Shown here: piece by piece, positions 53,745-63,119 of the stretch | Numbering within the stretch: position 1 is the stretch's first letter | Layout of the letters: every line of letters starts with the position of its first letter | Source of the DNA: Microbulbifer elongatus | GTDB taxonomy: Bacteria; Pseudomonadota; Gammaproteobacteria; Pseudomonadales; Cellvibrionaceae | NCBI RefSeq assembly: GCF_021165935.1 | Contig: NZ_CP088953.1 | Location: 4,070,501-4,134,500, forward strand | Length of the DNA: 64,000 bases | Direction: 5' to 3' | Notes under the pieces: generated by a model | Told to the model about the DNA's origin: nothing | Seen by the model: the letters and a program-made list of their open reading frames with translations, nothing else | Database searches by the model: none | Made by a program: the position numbers and the translations under genes

Positions 53745-55452
53745 AGTTGCACCGTTTATCCCGTTTTTTCTCGCCGCAGGGCTGGGGCTGTTTCTACGCG
53801 GCTGGGCGCGCGGGCTGTTGTTTATCGCCGTGCCGGTACTCGGTCTCGCCAATTTATGGCAACTGGGCGCAAGCGTCCCGGGCCTTGAGTTTGGTCACTA
53901 CACCATTCTCGATTTCAACTTGCTGTTATTCAAGGCGGACCGTCTGAGCCTGCTGTTCGGCTACCTGTTCCATATCGCTGCGCTGCTCTCGGTAATTTAC
54001 GCCCTGCATGTGCGGGACACCCTGCAGCAGGTGGCAAGCATGCTGTACGCGGGCAGCGCTCTGGGTGCGGTCTTCGCCGGTGACCTGATCACCCTGTTTA
54101 TCTTCTGGGAGCTGCTGGCCCTGACCTCGGTATTTCTGGTGTGGGCACGGCGGAATGGGCGCGCGTATATGGCGGGGTTGCGCTATTTTACCCTGCACAT
54201 CCTTTCCGGGTTGCTGCTGCTGGGCGGCGTCATTTTCTACAGCCAGGCCCACGACACACTGGCCATCGGGCAGATCGGCCTCGATGGCAGCCTGTTCGAA
54301 AACCCCGCAGGCTGGCTGATCTTCCTTGCCTTCGGCATCAAATGTGCCTTCCCGTTCTTTCACGGCTGGCTCATCGATGCCTATCCGGAGTCCACCCCGA
54401 CCGGCACCGTATTCCTCAGCGCCTTCACCACCAAAGTGGCGGTATATGGCCTGGCCCGGGCCTTTCCGGGTACCGAGTTACTGGTCTACATCGGCGCCAC
54501 CATGGCCTGTTTCCCGATCTTCTACGCGGTGATCGAGAACGACCTGCGGCGGGTGCTGGCCTACAGTCTGATCAACCAGCTGGGCTTTATGGTGGTGGGC
54601 ATCGGTATCGGAACCTCGCTCGCCATCAACGGCGCCGTGGCCCACGCCTTTAATGACGTGATCTTCAAAGGGCTGCTGTTTATGTCCATGGGCGCGGTGC
54701 TGCACGTTACCGGCAAGATCAATGGCTCGGAGCTGGGTGGCCTGTACAAGAAAATGCCCAAGACCACGGTGCTGTGCATTATCGGCGCCGCATCGATTTC
54801 CGCCTTCCCACTGTTCAGTGGTTTCGTCAGCAAATCCATGGTGATGAGCGCGGCGATCAAGAACGGCTACGACGGGGTCTGGCTGATCCTGCTGTTCGCT
54901 TCCGCGGGCGTGTTCCACCACGCGGGGATCAAGATCCCCTATTTCGCCTTCTTCGCCCACGACGCCAAACTGCCGGCCCGCGAGCCGCCGGTCAATATGC
55001 TGATCGCCATGACGATCGCAGCGGCCCTGTGCCTGACCATCGGTATCTACCCGCAGGCGCTGTACAGCCTGCTGCCCTATGAAATGTCCTACACCCCCTA
55101 CGATGTCACTCACGTGCTGACCCAGCTGCAGCTGCTGTTCTTCTCCGCCCTGGCGTTCGTGTGGCTGAACCTGCGCCACCTGTATCCGCCGGAGCTGCCA
55201 TCGGTAAACCTGGATGTAGACTGGCTCTATCGCCGGCTGGTACCGGATATCATGCGCGCCGGGTTCACCCGCCTGTTTGCCCTGGACAATCGCCTGCGCC
55301 AGGCCGCGCTGTCGGGGGTGGAGCGCCTGGTAGAGGGCATCGCCAGCCACCACCGCGCCGAAGGCGTCATGGCCCGCAACTGGCTCACCGGCAGTATGGT
55401 GGCTGGTGTGGTCCTGCTGCTGGGGGTCTACCTGATACTGGGTTGGTTCTGA
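53737..55452 (+). CDS. Third NuoN/MrpD-like proton-translocating subunit
   Basis: A 571-residue membrane protein with about 14-16 helices. It has LFIFWELLALTSVFLVWARR (Glu), GIKCAFPFFHGWLIDAYPESTPTGTVFLSAFTTKVAVY (Lys), NDLRRVLAYSLINQLGFMVVGIGIG, and a long C-terminal extension with a last helix (about 548-568). The GTG at 53737 follows GGAGG. The unusual third D-type subunit ends the operon; dxs starts 170 bases later. Confidence 0.92.
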   Translation: MVEVAPFIPFFLAAGLGLFLRGWARGLLFIAVPVLGLANLWQLGASVPGLEFGHYTILDFNLLLFKADRLSLLFGYLFHIAALLSVIYALHVRDTLQQVASMLYAGSALGAVFAGDLITLFIFWELLALTSVFLVWARRNGRAYMAGLRYFTLHILSGLLLLGGVIFYSQAHDTLAIGQIGLDGSLFENPAGWLIFLAFGIKCAFPFFHGWLIDAYPESTPTGTVFLSAFTTKVAVYGLARAFPGTELLVYIGATMACFPIFYAVIENDLRRVLAYSLINQLGFMVVGIGIGTSLAINGAVAHAFNDVIFKGLLFMSMGAVLHVTGKINGSELGGLYKKMPKTTVLCIIGAASISAFPLFSGFVSKSMVMSAAIKNGYDGVWLILLFASAGVFHHAGIKIPYFAFFAHDAKLPAREPPVNMLIAMTIAAALCLTIGIYPQALYSLLPYEMSYTPYDVTHVLTQLQLLFFSALAFVWLNLRHLYPPELPSVNLDVDWLYRRLVPDIMRAGFTRLFALDNRLRQAALSGVERLVEGIASHHRAEGVMARNWLTGSMVAGVVLLLGVYLILGWF

Positions 55453-55621
55453 CCGGTACCAGGGAAACCTGACCGGTCGGCCGGCACGCCGCGCAGGATG
55501 CAATCTCCCCGCGGGGGGCATACAATTCGCTTCTTATATCAGTTGCAAATGATACCTTGGGTCGCCGCCGCCAGTCCCTGTACGGCTGCGGTGCCCCGAG
55601 CTGCCCGATTCAGGACCCTTG

Positions 55622-57538
55622 ATGTTCGACGAGATTCCCCGCCAGCGCCCGTCAACGCCGCTTCTCGACCAGATCGATGACCCGGCCCAACTGCGCGCCC
55701 TGCCGGAAAAACAGCTGCCGGAACTGGCAACCCAGCTGCGTGAGTACCTGCTCTATTGCGTGGGCCAGACCGGCGGCCACTTCGGTGCCGGCCTGGGCGT
55801 GGTGGAGCTCACCATCGCCCTGCACTACATCTACAACACCCCGGAAGATCGCCTGGTGTGGGACGTGGGCCACCAGACCTACCCGCACAAGATCCTTACC
55901 GGCCGTCGCGAGCAGATGCTCAGCATGCGCCAGCAGGGCGGCCTGTCCGGCTTCCCCAAACGCAGTGAAAGCCCCTACGACACCTTCGGCGTGGGCCATT
56001 CCAGCACCTCCATCAGCGCCGCCCTGGGCATGGCCCTGGGCTCCCCGGATGAACGCAAGGTCGTGGCCGTGATCGGCGATGGCGCCATGACCGCGGGTAT
56101 GGCCTTCGAGGCCCTGAACCACGCCGCCCACACCGGCAAAGATATGCTGGTGGTGCTGAACGACAACCGTATGTCGATCTCCAAGAACGTGGGTGGCCTC
56201 GCCACTTATTTTGCGCGCATTCTGGCCAGTAAAACCTACCTGAACATGCGCGAAGGCAGCCGCAAGATCCTGTCGGCCATCCCCAAGGCCTGGCAGCTGG
56301 CGCGGCGCACCGAAGAACACGTAAAAGGCATGATCACCCCCGGCACCCTGTTCGAGGAGTTGGGGTTCAACTATGTCGGCCCGCTGGATGGCCACAATAT
56401 GCAGGATCTGGTGCACACCCTGCGCAACCTGCGCAATCAGCGCGGCCCCCAGCTGCTGCATATCGTCACCACCAAGGGCAAGGGCTTCGGCCCGGCGGAA
56501 GAAGACCCGGTGGGCTACCACGCACTGAATAAACTGGAGCCAAAACCCAAGGTTCAGGTAGCAGCCGCGGAAGTAAAAAAGAAAGGCCCCAAATACCAGG
56601 ATATTTTCGGCCAGTGGCTGTGCGACACCGCCGAGCAGGATGAAAAGCTGATCGGTATCACCCCGGCCATGTGCGAAGGCTCCGGCATGGTGGAATTCGC
56701 CGAGCGCTTCCCGGAGCGCTACCACGATGTCGCCATCGCGGAACAGCACGCGGTCACTCTGGCCGCCGGCCTCGCCTGCGAAGAGCAGAAACCGGTGGTG
56801 GCCATCTACTCGACCTTCCTGCAGCGGGGCTACGACCAGCTGGTGCACGATGTGGCCATCCAGAACCTGGATGTCACCTTTGCCATCGACCGCGCCGGCC
56901 TCGTCGGCGAAGACGGCCCCACCCACGCGGGCAGCTTCGACCTGACCTTTATGCGCTGCCTGCCCAATATTGTTATCGCCGCACCCAGCGACGAGAACGA
57001 GTGTCGCCAGCTGCTTTACACCGCTTACCAGTACCCGGGCCCGTCGGCAGTGCGCTACCCGCGCGGCACTGGCCCGGGTGTGGAAATCGAAAAAGAAATG
57101 ACCGAGCTGCCGATTGGCAAGGGCCGCGTTATTCAGGAGGGCAAGGATATTGCGATCCTGAGTTTTGGCACACTGCTGGCACCGGCGCGCGAAGCGGCGG
57201 AAAGACTCGGTGCGACACTGGTGGACATGCGCTGGGTTAAACCCCTGGATGAAGCGCTGATCGACCGTATTGCGGACAGCCACGAGCTGCTGGTCACTCT
57301 GGAAGAAAATACCATTGCCGGCGGCGCCGGTAGTGCGGTTTCCGAATACCTGAACCAGCGTATCGTCCCGGTACCGCTGTTGCAGCTGGGCTTGCCGGAC
57401 AAAACCATCGAACACGGCAAGCACCCCAAACTGCTCGCAGAAATCGGCCTTGATGCCTCTGGTATCGAAGAACAAATCCGCGAGCGGCAGACACAGATGC
57501 ATCAGGCACAATCAAAAGGCCAGGCTGCAGCGATATAA
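55622..57538 (+). CDS. dxs: 1-deoxy-D-xylulose-5-phosphate synthase
   Basis: A 638-residue thiamine-diphosphate enzyme that condenses pyruvate and glyceraldehyde 3-phosphate, the first step of the MEP isoprenoid pathway. ThDP/Mg2+ site [31 protein letters not shown] (about 153-183), [13 protein letters not shown] and [13 protein letters not shown] near the start, and transketolase signature [22 protein letters not shown] at about 420-441. Length is standard. ATG at 55622 follows AGGA. It supplies precursors for ispA, from which it is separated here. Confidence 0.97.
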   Translation: MFDEIPRQRPSTPLLDQIDDPAQLRALPEKQLPELATQLREYLLYCVGQTGGHFGAGLGVVELTIALHYIYNTPEDRLVWDVGHQTYPHKILTGRREQMLSMRQQGGLSGFPKRSESPYDTFGVGHSSTSISAALGMALGSPDERKVVAVIGDGAMTAGMAFEALNHAAHTGKDMLVVLNDNRMSISKNVGGLATYFARILASKTYLNMREGSRKILSAIPKAWQLARRTEEHVKGMITPGTLFEELGFNYVGPLDGHNMQDLVHTLRNLRNQRGPQLLHIVTTKGKGFGPAEEDPVGYHALNKLEPKPKVQVAAAEVKKKGPKYQDIFGQWLCDTAEQDEKLIGITPAMCEGSGMVEFAERFPERYHDVAIAEQHAVTLAAGLACEEQKPVVAIYSTFLQRGYDQLVHDVAIQNLDVTFAIDRAGLVGEDGPTHAGSFDLTFMRCLPNIVIAAPSDENECRQLLYTAYQYPGPSAVRYPRGTGPGVEIEKEMTELPIGKGRVIQEGKDIAILSFGTLLAPAREAAERLGATLVDMRWVKPLDEALIDRIADSHELLVTLEENTIAGGAGSAVSEYLNQRIVPVPLLQLGLPDKTIEHGKHPKLLAEIGLDASGIEEQIRERQTQMHQAQSKGQAAAI

Positions 57539-57568
57539 CGCTTACAACGCACAGCAGCAACAATCGAA

Positions 57569-57679
57569 GGCCGGGTGCCGGGTACGGGTTTTCAGGAGCG
57601 TCGGCGACAGGACGTCGCCGCCGCAGCGCCCAGGGATGGGTTCACAGCGGTCCTGAAAACCCGTACCCGGTATCCGGCC
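57569..57679. repeat. Cloverleaf palindrome, copy D
   Basis: Arms 57569-57597 and 57651-57679 pair over 29 bases with two mismatches. The interior, on the minus strand, has the core variant GTGAACCCATCCCTGGG and the hairpin GGCGAC/GTCGCC. It starts 30 bases after the dxs stop and is followed by copy E only 51 bases further. Confidence 0.9.
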
Positions 57680-57730
57680 GCCACTGCGCTTCCAGCAGAG
57701 CTCCGAACAAATACCAGTGGCGGCGGATCA

Positions 57731-57824
57731 CAGGGTGGTGCATTTGGAAACCGCTGTGAATACATCCCTGTACGCTCCGTCGCAAACGTCCCTGTTTGCG
57801 ACGGTTTCCAAATGCACCACCCTG
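57731..57824. repeat. Cloverleaf palindrome, copy E
   Basis: Perfect 22-base arms (57731-57752 and 57803-57824), extended outside by GGCGGA/TCCGCC. The plus-strand interior has core GTGAATACATCCCTGTA and a ten-pair hairpin CGTCGCAAAC/GTTTGCGACG with loop GTCCCT. Copies D and E together fill the 354-base gap between dxs and the DUF885 gene; nothing else is seen there. Confidence 0.92.
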
Positions 57825-57892
57825 CGCTCCGCCTTCACGTCAGCCTTAAGCGCTTCGAACACACAACATATAATTCAGAGACAGGAAGTACG

Positions 57893-59776
57893 ATGTCCTT
57901 TACCAATTCCGTTAAGCAAGTCCTGAACGCCAAACGCCTCGGGTTATCCATTACCATTATGGCTACCAGCCTGACCGTTCAGGCCATGGACCATAAAGAG
58001 TTCAACAAAGCCATGGACGCACTGCCCAAGAGCGGTGCCAGCGACAAACTGCAGGCATTACAAGATCTGCGTTACCGCTGGATCATGGAAAGTTACCCCG
58101 AGACCGCCACCTACCGCGGCTACCCCGGTTTTGAAGAACACTGGACCGATCAATCCATCAAGGGTATCGAGCGGCGCAAAGGGCAGACCCGTAAACTGCT
58201 CGCCGCCAGCCGGCACCTGAACGAAGACAAACTCACCGACGCCGAAAAACTCGACTACCAGCTCCTGTATCAAGACCTGCTGCTCGAAGTACGTGGCTAC
58301 CAGTTTCCAGAACACCTGCTGCCCGTCAATCATATGAGCGGCATCCAGCGCAGTGTGCCCGGCGTGCTGAACGCCATGCCCAAAAAAACCTCGGCCGATT
58401 ACCAGAATATTCTTGCGCGCCTGGAAAAACTCCCCGGTCTGATCGAACAGACCCGCATCCTCATGGAGAAAGGCCTCGCGCAAAAGCTGACACCGCCTCA
58501 GATCACCCTCCGCGACCTGCCCGGGCAGATCCGGGCGCTAATCCCCGCGGATCCCAAGCAGAGCCCCCTGCTGAAAGCATTTTACGATATGCCCTCGAGC
58601 ATTCCCGCCGCTCAGCAAAAAAGACTGCGCACCCGTGCGGTCAATTTTTACCAGAAAACCCTGGTGCAGAACTGGCAGCGATTTGCCGAGTATGTGGAAC
58701 GGGATTACATCCCCAACGCCAATACCGAAACCGCGTTTACCAAGAACGAAGATGGCATTCGCTGGTACGCCTATAAAGTGGGCAAACAAACCACCACCGA
58801 CCTGAGCCCGGAAGAGATCCATCGTATCGGGCTGGCCGAAGTGCGCCGTATTCGCAACCAAATGGACGCGATCATCAAAAAGACCGGCTTCGACGGTGAT
58901 TTTAAAGCGTTCACGGATTTTCTCCGCAACGATCCCCAGTTTTACTACGAAAATAAAGAAGACTTGCTGAAAAACTATCGGGATATCGCCAAGCGCATCG
59001 ACGGCGAACTGCCGGCGCTGTTTGGCACTTTGCCGCGCCTGCCCTACGGTATCAAACCGATTCCGGAATACTCGGAAAAATCCCAGACCACCGCCTATTA
59101 CCAACCGGGTTCTATGGAAGCGGGTCGCGCCGGGGTATTTTTTGCCAATACCTACAACCTGAAAAGCCGCCCGACCTGGGAGATGGAGGCACTGACCGTG
59201 CATGAAGCTATGCCGGGGCACCACCTGCAGATCGCTCTGGCGCAGGAACAGAAAGATATCCACCCACTGCGCCGCAACAAGTTTTACACCGGCTTTGTCG
59301 AGGGTTGGGGCCTCTACTCCGAGAGCCTGGGATACGACCTCGGCCTGTATAAAGATCCGTACAATGAGTTTGGCGCACTGACCTACGATATGTGGCGCGC
59401 GGTGCGGCTGGTAGTGGATACCGGCATGCATCAACTAGGCTGGAGCCGGGACGAGGCGATCCAGTATTTCATGAGCAACAGCGCCAAACCGGAGCACGAT
59501 ATCGTAGTGGAAATTGACCGCTATCTGGTGTGGCCGGGACAGGCGCTGGCCTACAAGGTGGGCCAGTTGAAAATCCAGGAAATCCGCGCCCGCGCAGAAG
59601 AGGCACTGGGGAACAACTTTGATATCCGCCAGTTCCACGATGCATTGCTCGGCGCCGGGGCGCTGCCACTGAATGTCCTGGAAAGACGTATGAACCGCTG
59701 GATTGAATCCCAGGGTGGTGAGATCAGCAACAGCCAACCGGCCGTGGAAGCGAGCGGTCAGGCTGCACTGAATTAA
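57893..59776 (+). CDS. DUF885 family exported metallopeptidase-like protein
   Basis: A 627-residue protein with a signal peptide (cleaved near VQAM, about residue 34). The family's metal-binding motif HEAMPGHHLQ lies at about 437-446 and is followed by FVEGWGLYSESLGYDLGLY, as in gluzincin-like peptidases. Most of the rest is helical. ATG at 57893 follows AGGAAG; the longer open frame crosses palindromes and is not real. Periplasmic peptidase activity is inferred from the motif. A bidirectional terminator follows. Confidence 0.92.
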   Translation: MSFTNSVKQVLNAKRLGLSITIMATSLTVQAMDHKEFNKAMDALPKSGASDKLQALQDLRYRWIMESYPETATYRGYPGFEEHWTDQSIKGIERRKGQTRKLLAASRHLNEDKLTDAEKLDYQLLYQDLLLEVRGYQFPEHLLPVNHMSGIQRSVPGVLNAMPKKTSADYQNILARLEKLPGLIEQTRILMEKGLAQKLTPPQITLRDLPGQIRALIPADPKQSPLLKAFYDMPSSIPAAQQKRLRTRAVNFYQKTLVQNWQRFAEYVERDYIPNANTETAFTKNEDGIRWYAYKVGKQTTTDLSPEEIHRIGLAEVRRIRNQMDAIIKKTGFDGDFKAFTDFLRNDPQFYYENKEDLLKNYRDIAKRIDGELPALFGTLPRLPYGIKPIPEYSEKSQTTAYYQPGSMEAGRAGVFFANTYNLKSRPTWEMEALTVHEAMPGHHLQIALAQEQKDIHPLRRNKFYTGFVEGWGLYSESLGYDLGLYKDPYNEFGALTYDMWRAVRLVVDTGMHQLGWSRDEAIQYFMSNSAKPEHDIVVEIDRYLVWPGQALAYKVGQLKIQEIRARAEEALGNNFDIRQFHDALLGAGALPLNVLERRMNRWIESQGGEISNSQPAVEASGQAALN

Positions 59777-59801
59777 TCACGCGCACAAAAAAAGAACAAA
59801 A

Positions 59802-59823
59802 AAGGGCCGCATTCGCGGCCCTT
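59802..59823. terminator. Bidirectional terminator
   Basis: AAGGGCCGC-ATTC-GCGGCCCTT, nine perfect pairs. Leftwards it is followed by a long T run, so it is strongest for the minus-strand alginate lyase; rightwards TTAGCATTTTT serves the DUF885 gene. Confidence 0.9.
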
Positions 59824-59869
59824 AGCATTTTTGAAGTCCCTACTGCGACTTCAGTCTGCTCGCTGTGCC

Positions 59870-62557
59870 CTACTCGTGAGAGACGTAGTAGTCGTACACA
59901 TAGGTTTCTGCATAGTTTTCGTAGCTTTCCCCCGGTGCCGTGCCATCGTGAGACTGGGTGTAATTGCCCAGCTTGAAGTAACAGCCGGAGATGGCTTCAT
60001 CGTGCACGTAGGGGACCTTTTCCTCGTTGTAGTAGAAGTGGGTCTGTCCGTCGTAGGACTCCATCTTCACGGTAAATACGGTACCCAACTCGTAGTTGCC
60101 ATCCACCAGATAACCGTGGCGGTCGTTGCCATTGGTGATCCACAGGTTCGCATGGGTATCCGGGTTGCCCACGGTGCCGCAGTTATCCCAGTCGTCATCG
60201 GTGCCCGGAGGACAGGTGCCGTTGTGGCCTTCAATGCGGAATACCACCACATCGTCTCCGGAGTCGTGAATCTGGCCCACCACCACATGAGGCTTCACAT
60301 GGGTCAGGTTGGTGACCTTCTGTTTGATCCACATGGTGTGCTTTTTGCCATCGGTGTTGGACCAGGCCGCCGCACTCTTCGAGTTCTGGAAGTGGTAGTT
60401 CTGGGTCATCTCCCGCAATTCGCTGCGCGGGTTACTGGAACCGCTGGTGGAATCGCCGTGGTGATTGGCCCGGAACTGTACCGCGTACTCCTGCTCCGCT
60501 TCGTCGAAGATCAGTTTGAACCATTCGTCACTGGAGAAGGTGTAGAGGTCCGGCGTGTAGTGCTCCTCGGCACCGTTGATCGGCAGGGTCAGCTTCCACC
60601 AGGACAGGTCGATGACCTGAGACGCGTAGCGCATGATCGGCGCTGGCGGCGGCACATCGAGGTCGGCCTGGGTGGTGACGTTTTCCGCTTCAAACAGATC
60701 GAAGATTGCGTCACCGCTGCCATCGCCGTAGCGGGCATAGGCCAGTGCCGGTGATCCGGTAGAAACATACTCCACGGTAACCTGCTGCCAGCCATCGCCG
60801 TGATTGGTGGTGGTCTCGTAGACGTTATCCGAACCCAGGTCCTGAATACCGATGGTGCCGTGATTGTAAACCCAGGCGCTCACCTGATAGCGGTTGCCCG
60901 CAGCCGGCTTGTAGATCGCTTGCTCCATACGACCACCATCGCCCTTGATCACCAGCAGGCGGCCACCGTCCACCGGCATTGGGTTGGAGGTACCGTTGGT
61001 GGAAACCACGTTGGCGGGGTCTCGCTCCTCCCAGCCCCCGGTGGACGAACTCAGCTCAAAACTGTTGTTGACCAGGGGCCACAGGTCTTCCACTGCCGCG
61101 TTATCCACGGTGATGGTTTCGGTCGTAGAGGATTCAAAGCCCTCATCATCGGTAACCGTCAGGGTAACCGTGTAACTGCCCTGCTCACTGTAGGTATGCG
61201 AAACATTGGCGCCACTGCCGTTGCTGCCATCGCCAAAGTCCCAGGCGTAGGCAGTAATATCGCCACCGTCCGGATCGTAGGAAGACGAACCACTGAGGTT
61301 CAGGCTGGTGTTTACCCGCGTGGTGGTAGAGCCGCTGATGGTGGCCACCGGGTACTCGGAGGGAAGTTCGCTGACAGTCACTTCGGCACTGGTACTATCG
61401 GTAATACCACCGGCGTTGGTGACCTGCAGATTCACCGTGTACACACCGGTGCTGTTGTAGGTGTGCACCGGGCTCTCCTCCACTGAGGTAATACCGTCAC
61501 CGAAATCCCAACTGAAATTCAGCGACCCGCCATTGGAATTGTAGGAACCGCTGCCGTCCAGAGTAAACGGAATACCCACGGTTACATTCGCCGGTACATC
61601 GATCACCGCGCTGGGGCTGCCCGGGCCGCCTTCGCCGCGCACCACTTCAATCTCGGTCATACTGTTCCAGCTATTGGACGTGTTGCCGAGGCCCACCACC
61701 CGCACGTAGCGACCGGAGAAATCGTCAAAATTGTGCGCCTCCAGTTGCAGGCTGTTACCGGAACTGTTGCCACCGTACACGTAGGTGAGATTGTTTTCGT
61801 TGTCGCCCACGTAGACTTCAAATGACGCCATACGGCTATCGCCCTTGTACCAGGCGATATTCAGTGCACTCACCATGCAACTGCTGCCCAGATCGAAGGT
61901 GATGTATTCGCCGGCACCATTGGCGGACCAGCGTGAACCGAGATTGCCGTCGTGGGCATTGGCCGGTCCGTTGCCGTCATCGGAACTGGCGCTGGAAGAC
62001 TGGATTTCACACAGGTCAGTGCCGCCACCCCCGGAGCCGGAACTGGAACCCGATCCGGAACTGGAGCTGGAACTTGAACTGGAGCCACCGCCAGAACTGG
62101 AACCGCCGCCATTTACGATGGAGAAGTCGTCAAAGCGACCTTCGCCGCCGTTATAGGTACCGGTGACCGTTACGCTGCTGTGACTGCCGGAGTTGAAGGT
62201 CACTCCCAGTTCACCCCAGTCGGTGTAACTGTCGGCATCACTGTAAGTATCGGATCCGACGGTGACCTCAATACCACCGGCGCCTCGCAGCCACGCACTC
62301 AGGCTGTAATCCGTATGCGGATCTACCGCCACCTGCTGGGAAAAAGCACCGCCGGAACCGGTAATTTTTGCACTGCCACTGCCCGTGTGCGCAACGCCGG
62401 AAATCGCCGAGGGATCAACATCCTCCCAGCCGGACCAACCGGATTCGAAACCCGGGTTCTCGATAGTCGCCGCACCCGCTGTGGATACACCAACCGCCAG
62501 GCAGAGCGCAGATTGCGCCAGCTTCTGACTGAAATGATTCAAAGTGAATTTTCTCAT
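59870..62557 (-). CDS. Multi-domain secreted alginate lyase (PL7)
   Basis: An 895-residue secreted enzyme. Order: signal peptide (to about 29); carbohydrate-binding-type domain (about 31-149); Gly/Ser linker (about 150-179); F5/8 type C (CBM32-like) domain (about 180-305); two PKD domains (about 310-390 and 400-485; NFSWDFGDG and AYAWDFGDGS); a second binding-type domain (about 490-640); and a C-terminal PL7 lyase (about 650-895). Lyase motifs are PRSELREM, VGQIHDSG and CYFKLGNYTQS, the three PL7 signatures. It would cut alginate by beta-elimination. ATG start; long AT-rich upstream region with palindromic sites. Confidence 0.95.
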   Translation of the reverse strand: MRKFTLNHFSQKLAQSALCLAVGVSTAGAATIENPGFESGWSGWEDVDPSAISGVAHTGSGSAKITGSGGAFSQQVAVDPHTDYSLSAWLRGAGGIEVTVGSDTYSDADSYTDWGELGVTFNSGSHSSVTVTGTYNGGEGRFDDFSIVNGGGSSSGGGSSSSSSSSSGSGSSSGSGGGGTDLCEIQSSSASSDDGNGPANAHDGNLGSRWSANGAGEYITFDLGSSCMVSALNIAWYKGDSRMASFEVYVGDNENNLTYVYGGNSSGNSLQLEAHNFDDFSGRYVRVVGLGNTSNSWNSMTEIEVVRGEGGPGSPSAVIDVPANVTVGIPFTLDGSGSYNSNGGSLNFSWDFGDGITSVEESPVHTYNSTGVYTVNLQVTNAGGITDSTSAEVTVSELPSEYPVATISGSTTTRVNTSLNLSGSSSYDPDGGDITAYAWDFGDGSNGSGANVSHTYSEQGSYTVTLTVTDDEGFESSTTETITVDNAAVEDLWPLVNNSFELSSSTGGWEERDPANVVSTNGTSNPMPVDGGRLLVIKGDGGRMEQAIYKPAAGNRYQVSAWVYNHGTIGIQDLGSDNVYETTTNHGDGWQQVTVEYVSTGSPALAYARYGDGSGDAIFDLFEAENVTTQADLDVPPPAPIMRYASQVIDLSWWKLTLPINGAEEHYTPDLYTFSSDEWFKLIFDEAEQEYAVQFRANHHGDSTSGSSNPRSELREMTQNYHFQNSKSAAAWSNTDGKKHTMWIKQKVTNLTHVKPHVVVGQIHDSGDDVVVFRIEGHNGTCPPGTDDDWDNCGTVGNPDTHANLWITNGNDRHGYLVDGNYELGTVFTVKMESYDGQTHFYYNEEKVPYVHDEAISGCYFKLGNYTQSHDGTAPGESYENYAETYVYDYYVSHE

Positions 62558-62783
62558 CGCATAGAGACCTGATTATTGATTTTTATTTCGGAACATCTAC
62601 TCGCTATAACACTGCGCACTCGCCGACCAGACAGGAAAACATCCCTCCAAAAAAGAAAAGGTATCTGTCATAAAAACGAAATCGCGAAGCGCGAGGAAGG
62701 CTAATGTCCGCCGGAACAGACTGTCAATTTTTAGAAAAATCAGAAGAAACGGAATGTGCGAAGCCAGGATTCAATACCGCAAC

Positions 62784-62930
62784 TGGTTAACCAAAATCGC
62801 TAAATCAATGAAAATAAAGGAAAACTTTTTCTCAGCAAGAACACGGCGCAACCCGGCTACAAAATAGCGAAATCGAAATCAACATGAATATTTAAAATTG
62901 CGCCAAACAGTGACTTATTGGTCAACCAAT
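62784..62930. promoter_or_regulatory. Two related palindromes upstream of the alginate lyase
   Basis: TGGTTAACCA (62784-62793) and ATTGGT-CA-ACCAAT (62917-62930) share a TGGT-N2-ACCA form, which resembles FadR-type GntR operators. The 562-base gap (62558-63119) is AT-rich, has no supported gene, and holds the promoters of the lyase. The second site is nested in ACAGTG/CACTGT. Regulator unknown. Confidence 0.45.
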
Positions 62931-63119
62931 CACTGTAGACAAATGAAACTAAAAGAATTTTTTCGCGAAAAAAATTTCGAGCGCGCTTGGAAGGCAAAAA
63001 ATATTTTGATGCGAGTCGCACTTTTTGCGCAAAGGCCGGTAGAAATTGGTCTGATAGATTATGGAATTTTGGCGCGTCTTTGTTTGAGTTGTCCGCGCCA
63101 AAATCAAAAAGTGAGAACT

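Noticed and set aside
55652..57511. A 619-residue open frame opposite dxs, and similar long antisense frames opposite other genes.
   Set aside because: Expected shadows of GC-rich coding sequence; the opposite-strand products have clear family motifs.
11829..57824. Cloverleaf palindromes as insertion sequences or integron attC sites.
   Set aside because: No transposase or integrase, no target duplications, and no attC core sites; arms differ between copies, unlike a simple mobile element.
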